This document shows, piece after piece, positions 5,173 through 10,516 of a stretch of DNA of 10,516 nucleotides. The notes beneath the pieces were generated by a model. That model was not told the origin of the DNA and did no database searches. It saw only the letters and a list, made by a program, of their open reading frames with translations. This DNA is from Clostridia bacterium (lineage in GTDB: Bacteria > Bacillota_A > Clostridia > Christensenellales > CAG-138). Within the stretch, counting starts at the first letter, position 1. Every line of letters begins with the position of its first letter. A program made the translations under genes and the position numbers. Location: NCBI GenBank assembly GCA_017553815.1, contig JAFZJT010000004.1, forward strand, positions 1 to 10,516, given 5' to 3'.

Positions 5173-6765
5173 ATGATAAGTCAAAGGGTTTTAAAAACAC
5201 TTGAATACAATACGATCCTCGAAAGGCTCAAGCTGCACTGCGGGTGCTGCATCAGCCGCGAGCTTGCCGAGGAGCTTACGCCGAGCACGGAGCTCGACGA
5301 GGTGCGCGAGCTTTTGAAGCTTACAAGCGAGGCCGAGAGCTATTTCCTCAAAACGGGCTATACGCCCGTGGACGATTTCCCCGACATGCGCTCGGCGCTG
5401 AGAAGGCTCAACGCAGTGCTGTTTCTCAATTGCGAGGAGCTTCTCAATATCGGAAAATGCCTAAAGGCGATCCGCGTTGCGCGCGAGCAGCTTGTTCCGA
5501 GGTCGATGGAGGATGAAGAGCCCGGAGCGCTTGCAAACATCGCTTCGGGGCTTATTTCGCATAAATTCCTTGAGGATGAGATAAACCGCTGTATCCTCAA
5601 CGAGGACGAGCTCTTTGACGGCGCATCGCCTGCGCTTGCGCGCATCAGACGCGACAAGCGCATTGCAAACGAAAGGGCGAGGGATAAGCTGAACAGCCTA
5701 ATCAGATCCTCGACCTATTCAAAATATCTTCAGGATCCGCTGATCACCATACGAAACGGCCGATTTGTCGTGCCCGTCAAGCAGGAGCACCGCCAGCAGA
5801 TCCCTGGACTTATTCACGACCAGTCGGGAAGCGGTCAGACTCTTTTTATCGAGCCAGCCGCCGTTGTTGAGCTCGGCAACGAGTTCAAGCGTCTTTGCAT
5901 GGAGGAGCAGGCGGAGGTCGAGCGCATACTGACTGAGCTGACCGCCGCCGTGAAGCCGTATGCAAACGACATATTCGACGATCTTGCCATTCTCGGCAGG
6001 ATCGATATCGCCTTTGCCAAAGCCAAGCTCGCCAAGGAGATGCGCGCCGTTGAGCCCAAGATCAACGCGGAGCACAGGATCAACATTCTGCGCGGCAGGC
6101 ATCCGCTCATCCAGTCCTACAAGGTCGTTCCGATAGACGTTCGCCTCGGAACCGATTTTCGAACTCTTATTGTGACGGGTCCGAACACCGGCGGTAAGAC
6201 CGTTATGCTAAAGACAACGGGACTTTTCACTCTAATGACTCAGTCGGGAATGTTCGTTCCCGCAAACGTTGGCATCGAGATCGCGATATTCGAGAGCGTA
6301 TTTGCCGATATCGGCGACGAGCAGAGCATCGAGCAGTCGCTCTCCACGTTCTCGAGCCACATGAAAAACATCGTAAGTATCCTTGAAAACACCGACGAGC
6401 GCTCGCTGATCCTGCTTGACGAGCTCGGTGCAGGCACCGACCCCATCGAGGGCGCGGCGCTCGCGATGAGCATACTCAATGAACTGCATTCGCGCGGCTC
6501 CATAACCGCCGCAACAACGCATTATAGCGAGATCAAGGCTTTCGCGCTGACCCATGAGGGCATGGAGAACGCCTCAATGGAGTTCGACGTTGATAAGCTT
6601 TGCCCGACGTACAGGCTGTTCATTGGCATCCCCGGAAAGTCAAACGCATTCGAGATCAGCCGCAGGCTCGGTCTTTCCGAATACATAATTGACAGCGCGA
6701 AGTCCTATATCAAAAAGGAGGACTCCGATTTTGAAACCGTGCTCTCCGACGCTGAGAATAAATAG
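5173..6765 (+). CDS. mutS2: MutS2, N-terminal and ATPase part, ending at an in-frame TAG
   Basis: These 530 residues form the core and ATPase domains of MutS2, a MutS-family protein that limits recombination and, in B. subtilis, acts on collided ribosomes. The middle region has T-I-R-N-G-R-F-V-V-P-V-K (192-203) and the conserved S-G-S-G-Q-T-L-F-I-E-P (218-228). Walker A is G-P-N-T-G-G-K-T (336-343). Q-S-L-S-T-F-S-S-H-M (388-397) and Walker B L-I-L-L-D-E-L-G-A-G-T-D (412-423) follow. It then ends at TAG (6763-6765) just as the coiled-coil linker begins (F-E-T-V-L-S-D-A-E-N-K). The same frame continues beyond the stop into the rest of MutS2, to a total of 787 codon positions, a normal MutS2 length of about 780-790. 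So one base change, not a frameshift, separates the parts. Upstream spacing to the U32 stop is 36 nt, and the ribosome binding site (AAGAGA) is weak. Confidence 0.9.
   Translation: MISQRVLKTLEYNTILERLKLHCGCCISRELAEELTPSTELDEVRELLKLTSEAESYFLKTGYTPVDDFPDMRSALRRLNAVLFLNCEELLNIGKCLKAIRVAREQLVPRSMEDEEPGALANIASGLISHKFLEDEINRCILNEDELFDGASPALARIRRDKRIANERARDKLNSLIRSSTYSKYLQDPLITIRNGRFVVPVKQEHRQQIPGLIHDQSGSGQTLFIEPAAVVELGNEFKRLCMEEQAEVERILTELTAAVKPYANDIFDDLAILGRIDIAFAKAKLAKEMRAVEPKINAEHRINILRGRHPLIQSYKVVPIDVRLGTDFRTLIVTGPNTGGKTVMLKTTGLFTLMTQSGMFVPANVGIEIAIFESVFADIGDEQSIEQSLSTFSSHMKNIVSILENTDERSLILLDELGAGTDPIEGAALAMSILNELHSRGSITAATTHYSEIKAFALTHEGMENASMEFDVDKLCPTYRLFIGIPGKSNAFEISRRLGLSEYIIDSAKSYIKKEDSDFETVLSDAENK
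6763..6765 (+). other. In-frame amber codon inside mutS2
   Basis: TAG replaces one codon of the coiled-coil linker, with R-R-A-E-D-E-L-E-Q-A-E following directly in the same frame. AAG, CAG or GAG (Lys, Gln, Glu) are single-base ancestors that suit this region. No visible signal for recoding, such as a downstream stem, was seen. Confidence 0.85.
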
Positions 6766-6816
6766 CGCCGCGCCGAAGATGAGCTCGAGCAGGCGGAGCT
6801 TGCGCGTCAGGAGCAG

Positions 6817-7536
6817 ATGAAGCTCGCCGAAGAGCTTAGAAAGGAGCGCGAAAAGCTTGACGCCGAGAAAGCCGAACTCAAGCAGAAGGCGCGCGAGGAA
6901 GCAAGGAAGATCGTTGCCGATACGCGCCGCGAGATGGAGCAGCTCATCATCCAGATACGCTCGATAAAAACCATCGATCAGCGCGAGGCGGATAGGATGA
7001 TCCAACAGACACGCGATGCACTGAGAAAAACCGAGAACGCGCTCGCCGAACAGCTTCCAGCCGTAAAGAAGGCGGGGGGTGATGCTCCTAAATCCGTCAA
7101 GCCCGGCGATAATGTCACCGTCATCAGCGTAGACAAGCCTGCAACGGTGCTCTCGCTTCCCGACAGGAACGGCGATGTACAGGTTCAAATCGGCATAATA
7201 AAGATGTCCGTAAAGCTCGATGATATCCGCATCTCGAATCAAAGCCTGCAGCAGACAACTTCTGCGAAGGTCGAGTACGACCCGTCAAACACCGTTGGAC
7301 TCGAGCTCGATATCCGCGGCAAGCTCGTTGATGAAGCCATGTCGCTTGTGGACGCATACCTTCTTTCCGCTCAGCTTCAGGGATTGCATGAGGTGAATAT
7401 CATCCACGGCAAGGGTACTGGTGCGCTGCGTGCGGGCATACAGGCCTATCTCAAGAATCACAGCAGGGTTAAGTCGTTCAGAAACGGCAACTACGGCGAG
7501 GGCGATTTCGGTGTGACCGTTGTTACCTTAAAATGA
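6817..7536 (+). CDS. mutS2: MutS2, C-terminal part: coiled coil, KOW-like and Smr nuclease domain
   Basis: This is the continuation of MutS2 in the same frame after the TAG. From the ATG at 6817 it is 239 residues; 17 further codons between the TAG and this ATG also belong to the original protein. A highly charged coiled coil (1-85) is followed by a KOW-like strand region (V-K-P-G-D-N-V-T-V, 94-102, through about 140). A complete Smr domain ends it (about 160-239), with L-D-I-R-G (164-168), H-G-K-G-T-G (197-202) and G-V-T-V-V-T-L-K at the C-terminus. Smr domains of MutS2 are endonucleases. If the TAG is a real stop, translation could restart at this ATG, because AGGAG (6809-6813) lies 3 nt upstream, but that sequence is also ordinary coding for Q-E. 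The Smr part shows no sign of decay. Confidence 0.85.
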   Translation: MKLAEELRKEREKLDAEKAELKQKAREEARKIVADTRREMEQLIIQIRSIKTIDQREADRMIQQTRDALRKTENALAEQLPAVKKAGGDAPKSVKPGDNVTVISVDKPATVLSLPDRNGDVQVQIGIIKMSVKLDDIRISNQSLQQTTSAKVEYDPSNTVGLELDIRGKLVDEAMSLVDAYLLSAQLQGLHEVNIIHGKGTGALRAGIQAYLKNHSRVKSFRNGNYGEGDFGVTVVTLK

Positions 7537-7607
7537 AGTGTCATAAAGCGAATAATATATTGCGCAGCAAGCTGTATTTACGCTTCATTGCCACACGGAG
7601 TTAATAA

Positions 7608-8066
7608 ATGAATGATAGAATGATCATAGTGTCGAGCTGCCTTATCGGCATACCTTGCAGATATGACGGGAAAGCCCAACCGAATGACGAGGCTGTTCGT
7701 TTATATAATATGGGAATTGCTGTTCCCGTTTGCCCCGAATGCCTCGGCGGTTTGCCCACTCCGCGCACCGCTGCCGAGATAGTCGGCGGCACGGGCGAGG
7801 ACGTTCTTTCGAGTCGTGCAAGGGTCATTGCGCGCGCAGAGAATGGGGAAGAGAAGGACGTAACGGACGAATTCATCCTCGGCGCACAAAAGACGCTTGA
7901 AATCGCAATCGAATGCGGAGCAACGCAGGCTGTGCTCAAAGCGAAGAGTCCTTCCTGCAGCTGCGGGCTGATCTACGACGGCTCCTTCAGCGGAAAACTG
8001 CGCGAAGGAAACGGAGTGACGGCGGCGCTTCTATTGAAAAACGGACTCCGCGTCCGTTCGCTTTGA
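7608..8066 (+). CDS. DUF523 / TudS-type desulfidase family protein
   Basis: This 152-residue cytoplasmic protein is a complete DUF523 member. It has V-S-S-C-L-I-G-I-P-C-R-Y-D-G (8-21), P-V-C-P-E-C-L-G-G-L-P-T-P-R (40-53), V-T-D-E-F-I-L-G-A (85-93), L-K-A-K-S-P-S-C (110-117) and a G-x-G-V-T-A-A-L-L-L-x-N-G-L end. The best-studied member, TudS, uses a [4Fe-4S] cluster held by three cysteines to remove sulfur from 2-thiouracil. The equivalent residues here are probably Cys11, Cys42 and Cys117. Additional cysteines at 17, 45, 103 and 119 are present, so cluster assignment is inferred. A role in thiopyrimidine or thionucleoside turnover is likely but the substrate is unproven. The start is supported by ACGGAG (7595-7600) with 7-nt spacing. 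The gene lies 71 nt after mutS2 and 54 nt before the response regulator; no clear promoter or terminator was found around it. Confidence 0.88.
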   Translation: MNDRMIIVSSCLIGIPCRYDGKAQPNDEAVRLYNMGIAVPVCPECLGGLPTPRTAAEIVGGTGEDVLSSRARVIARAENGEEKDVTDEFILGAQKTLEIAIECGATQAVLKAKSPSCSCGLIYDGSFSGKLREGNGVTAALLLKNGLRVRSL

Positions 8067-8120
8067 GCGGCACGAATTATGTTCCCCCCTCAAAAATGAT
8101 GGAGAAACGGAAAAACGATA

Positions 8121-8807
8121 ATGGATAACGAACGCATACTCGTTGTTGACGACGACGAAAAGATCTGTCAGATACTCTCGCTGTACCTAAAGAGCAAGGG
8201 CTACGACGTTTCGACCTGCAAAAACGGTGCGAACGCGCTGACAGCATTCGAGGAGTTCAAGCCCGATCTCGTCCTGCTTGACGTTATGCTGCCGGGTCTC
8301 GACGGCTGGGAGATACTCGAAAAGCTTAGGGCGATAAGCAACGTTCCCGTCATAATGCTGACGGCAAAGGGCGAGATATCGGACAGGATACAGGGGCTCG
8401 ACATCGGGGCGGATGACTATATCGTCAAGCCCTTCGATTCAAAGGAGCTTGTTGCGAGGATTCGCGCCGTTTTCAGACGCTCGGGCGCCGCTTCGGCGGA
8501 GGACGGGCATATTCTCACAGCGGGCGATATCACCATGGATACCGATAACTACACCGTTTCCTGCGGCGGCAGGCTTTGCGATATGCCGCATAAGGAGTTC
8601 GAGCTTTTAAGATACCTTATCGCGCATAATGGTCAGGTGCTCACGCGCAATCAGATAATGAGCGCAGTATGGGGCTTCGACGGCGCTTCGGACAGCCGCA
8701 CGATAAATGTACACATCAAGCGCATAAGATCCCGTCTTGGCGACAGCGATAAATGGGAGATAGCTACTATCTGGGGCGTTGGGTATAAGTTTACAGAAAA
8801 GCAGTAA
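8121..8807 (+). CDS. OmpR/PhoB-family two-component response regulator
   Basis: This 228-residue regulator has a receiver domain (1-120) with the acidic pair Asp11/Asp12, phospho-acceptor Asp54 in L-V-L-L-D-V-M-L-P-G, Thr81 in V-I-M-L-T-A and Lys103 in I-V-K-P-F. It is joined to a C-terminal winged helix (about 128-226) with E-F-E-L-L-R-Y-L, V-L-T-R-N-Q-I-M-S-A-V-W-G, the recognition helix R-T-I-N-V-H-I-K-R-I-R-S-R-L-G and the wing I-W-G-V-G-Y-K-F. All catalytic residues are present. Phosphorylation by the histidine kinase encoded 66 nt downstream should promote dimerisation and promoter binding. The ribosome binding site is weak (CGGA about 9 nt upstream). Upstream ATGs at 8096 and 8099 are out of frame. 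Target genes and signal cannot be told from the sequence. Confidence 0.96.
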   Translation: MDNERILVVDDDEKICQILSLYLKSKGYDVSTCKNGANALTAFEEFKPDLVLLDVMLPGLDGWEILEKLRAISNVPVIMLTAKGEISDRIQGLDIGADDYIVKPFDSKELVARIRAVFRRSGAASAEDGHILTAGDITMDTDNYTVSCGGRLCDMPHKEFELLRYLIAHNGQVLTRNQIMSAVWGFDGASDSRTINVHIKRIRSRLGDSDKWEIATIWGVGYKFTEKQ

Positions 8808-8873
8808 AACGCAATGCACTTCAACATTGCGGAATAAGCCGATCAACAGTATAAGGAGCGAAGCGGCAAGGAA

Positions 8874-10340
8874 ATGTTTAAAACGCTCTTTTCAAGAATG
8901 ATAGGAGCATATCTCTCCTCCGCCGTTGCGGTCATCCTCCTGCTCGGCCTTGTTTCGGGTACGATAATTCGCAATCACTACATAAACACCGCGAAGAACA
9001 GCCTCTCGCGCGAGGTCGACGAGATTGCGCTCATCGTTTCCGAGGAATATCTTGACAGCAATAAAAGGGATATCGCTAAGGAGAAGATCCTTGCGATAGT
9101 CAGGCAGTTTGACGCGCTTCTTCAGATAGATTTCTTCGACCCGACGCTCGGCAGGCGCAGTTTCTACGACTACCAAACGGGCGGAAAATGGCGCGTTTGC
9201 GTTGAACTCGATATCGCTGAGCTGACGGACAGCTCCGATAGATCCGATAAGGGCGAGGCGTTCTACACGGATATACTTGCCGACTACGTTGGCATCAGAA
9301 CGCTGACCATCAAAAAACCGCTCGTCTATGATGCGCGTGAATACGGCACCATAATGCTCAACTACGATATGAGCGACGTATACTCGGCGCTTTCGGAGCT
9401 GTATTTCGATATTTTTCTTTCGGCGCTCGGTGCGGTATTGATTACCGCCGCGATAACCTATATAATAACGAAAAGGATAACAAGACCCGTATCGCACATG
9501 ACGGACGTTGTGAACGCAGTTTCACACGGCGATTTTGAAGCGCGAGTTGAAGTTAAGCAGGATGATGAGCTCGGCATACTCGGCAGGAGCTTCAACGACA
9601 TGGCGGACAAGGTCTCGGGTCTCGACCGCGCGCGGCGCGAGTTCGTTGCAAACGTTTCCCACGAGCTCCGCTCGCCGCTGACGAGCATGCGCGGCTTCAT
9701 CGAGGCGATGGAGGAGGGCGTTATCCCGCCCGAGGAGCATAATAAATATCTGAACGTCGTTCTCGATGAAAACCGCAGAATGTCAGGCATAGTGAACGAC
9801 CTTCTGGACATGGCGAGGATAGAATCGGGGCAGTATAAGCTAAGCCCGAGCGTGTTCGATATCGCAGAGCTGGTAACGGGTTCGCTTCTGACCTTTGAAA
9901 GCAGGATAGAATCTGCTGGGGTCAGCGTGGATATCGAGCTTCCGGAAACGCCGGTTTTCGTGAATGCCGATAGGGACAGGATAGAGCAAGTGCTCCATAA
10001 TCTCATCGACAACGCGATAAAGTTCACGCCCGAGAAAACCGGAATGATAGGCGTTTCGGTGAATTCGGACAGGCAAAAGGCGCGGATAACGGTCCAAAAC
10101 AGCGGAAACACCGTCCCCGCCGAGGATATCCCGAGGCTTTTCGACCGCTTCTACAAGGCGGAGAAAGCGCATACCTATACGGGCGGCTCGGGCACGGGTC
10201 TCGGGCTTTCGATAGTCAAGCTCATCCTCGACCAGCACGGTGAGGATATCTCGGCTTCGTCCGAAAACGGAATAACGAGCTTCACCTTCACGCTGAAGAG
10301 GGCGAACGCGCCCGCAAAAAAGCGTGAAGCGGATAAATAA
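8874..10340 (+). CDS. HAMP-domain sensor histidine kinase
   Basis: This 488-residue membrane kinase is the likely partner of the regulator just upstream. Transmembrane segment 1 (about 12-33) and segment 2 (about 176-198) enclose an extracytoplasmic sensor of about 140 residues with no motif I recognise. A HAMP linker follows (199-252, R-I-T-R-P-V-S-H-M). The dimerisation domain has the H box F-V-A-N-V-S-H-E-L-R-S-P-L-T-S with phospho-acceptor His263. The ATPase domain has the N box H-N-L-I-D-N-A-I-K-F (375-384), a relaxed G1 box (Q-N-S-G-N, 408-412), R-L-F-D-R-F-Y-K (421-428) and G2 box G-S-G-T-G-L-G-L-S-I-V-K (438-449). The architecture resembles PhoR/VicK-type kinases without a PAS domain. 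AAGGAG (8853-8858) is 15 nt from the ATG, rather far; AAGGA (8868-8872) is too close, so the start is likely but not certain. Confidence 0.95.
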   Translation: MFKTLFSRMIGAYLSSAVAVILLLGLVSGTIIRNHYINTAKNSLSREVDEIALIVSEEYLDSNKRDIAKEKILAIVRQFDALLQIDFFDPTLGRRSFYDYQTGGKWRVCVELDIAELTDSSDRSDKGEAFYTDILADYVGIRTLTIKKPLVYDAREYGTIMLNYDMSDVYSALSELYFDIFLSALGAVLITAAITYIITKRITRPVSHMTDVVNAVSHGDFEARVEVKQDDELGILGRSFNDMADKVSGLDRARREFVANVSHELRSPLTSMRGFIEAMEEGVIPPEEHNKYLNVVLDENRRMSGIVNDLLDMARIESGQYKLSPSVFDIAELVTGSLLTFESRIESAGVSVDIELPETPVFVNADRDRIEQVLHNLIDNAIKFTPEKTGMIGVSVNSDRQKARITVQNSGNTVPAEDIPRLFDRFYKAEKAHTYTGGSGTGLGLSIVKLILDQHGEDISASSENGITSFTFTLKRANAPAKKREADK

Positions 10341-10395
10341 CAGTATGTAAATTAAAGCGGCGCGGCTTGAGCCCCGTTGCGTATACGGAGGAAAT

Positions 10396-10516
10396 ATGGA
10401 AGAAAGAGATTCGAGAATTGAATTCTTTACCGACCCGATAGAGTCGATAAACGCGGATGGTGACAGGGAAAGCACCGTCGTTTGGCGCGAGGAGGGAGGA
10501 CCCCTTCAAACGCAGA
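10396..10516 (+). CDS. Start of an unidentified gene (cut by the right edge)
   Basis: An ATG with an excellent ribosome binding site (GGAGG at 10387-10391, 4 nt before the start) opens a frame of 40 codons with no stop to the window edge. The visible residues are charged and mostly acidic (M-E-E-R-D-S-R-I-E-F-F-T-D-P-I). There is no signal peptide at the very start. It lies 55 nt after the kinase and may be in the same transcript. Two-component pairs in Firmicutes are sometimes followed by an HtrA-type membrane protease with a charged cytoplasmic N-terminus, and the sequence would allow that. Nothing seen here proves it. Confidence 0.65.
   Translation, partial: MEERDSRIEFFTDPIESINADGDRESTVVWREEGGPLQTQ

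Noticed and set aside
6763..6765. Pyrrolysine at the mutS2 TAG
   Set aside because: Pyrrolysine is known mainly from methylamine methyltransferases and a few other enzymes. A coiled-coil linker gives no reason for it, and no pyl gene is in the window.
6640..7242. Minus-strand frame of 200 codons opposite the mutS2 linker
   Set aside because: The leucine-rich composition is the antisense of the charged coiled coil, and there is no start signal.
8040..8058. Stem AACGGAC-TCCGC-GTCCGTT at the end of the DUF523 gene as a terminator
   Set aside because: It lies inside the coding sequence and has no T-tract after it.
8892..10475. Several minus-strand frames of about 200-217 codons opposite the histidine kinase
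   Set aside because: They are antisense shadows of a kinase with all its motifs, and no ribosome binding site or family pattern was seen.

Overview
The window looks like chromosomal DNA of an anaerobic, endospore-forming Firmicute of the class Clostridia. The evidence is a clear forespore sigma factor (sigG), the order zapA - U32 peptidase - mutS2 that is common in Clostridia, strong purine-rich ribosome binding sites, and near-consensus TTGNNN-N17-TATAAT promoters. Coding DNA is moderately GC-rich, while the intergenic stretch upstream of the BlaI-type gene is very AT-rich. Genus and species cannot be told from the sequence.

Layout: (1) 1-351, minus strand, the start of a secreted SpoIID/LytB-like protein that runs off the left edge. 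(2) 352-636, a divergent control region with a sigma-A-like promoter for that gene and a possible sigma-G-type promoter facing sigG. (3) 637-1410, sigG. (4) 1540-2032, a self-contained BlaI/MecI-type repressor unit with its own promoter, an overlapping palindrome and a terminator. (5) 2033-2496, a 464-bp internally deleted ISL3-family element with imperfect terminal inverted repeats, a broken transposase and unusual palindromes. (6) 2607-7536, a probable housekeeping operon: promoter, zapA, U32 peptidase and mutS2. (7) 7608-8066, a DUF523/TudS-type protein. (8) 8121-10340, an OmpR-type response regulator and its HAMP histidine kinase. (9) 10396-10516, the start of an unidentified gene cut by the right edge.

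How the genes fit together: the left end concerns sporulation (sigG and possibly SpoIID-like wall remodelling). The middle operon joins cell division (ZapA), probable RNA hydroxylation (U32 family) and DNA or ribosome quality control (MutS2). The right end is a membrane-signalling pair. No phage, CRISPR, tRNA or rRNA gene is visible.

Points most worth a second look: mutS2 is full length and in one frame except for a single TAG codon at 6763-6765, in a window where none of the eight complete genes is seen to end in TAG. The ISL3 remnant carries an 11-bp inverted repeat that would fold over the transposase start codon, and a separate perfect 15-bp-arm palindrome. The BlaI-type gene has a palindrome in its own promoter but no M56 sensor partner beside it. 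I found no convincing undescribed multi-gene system.
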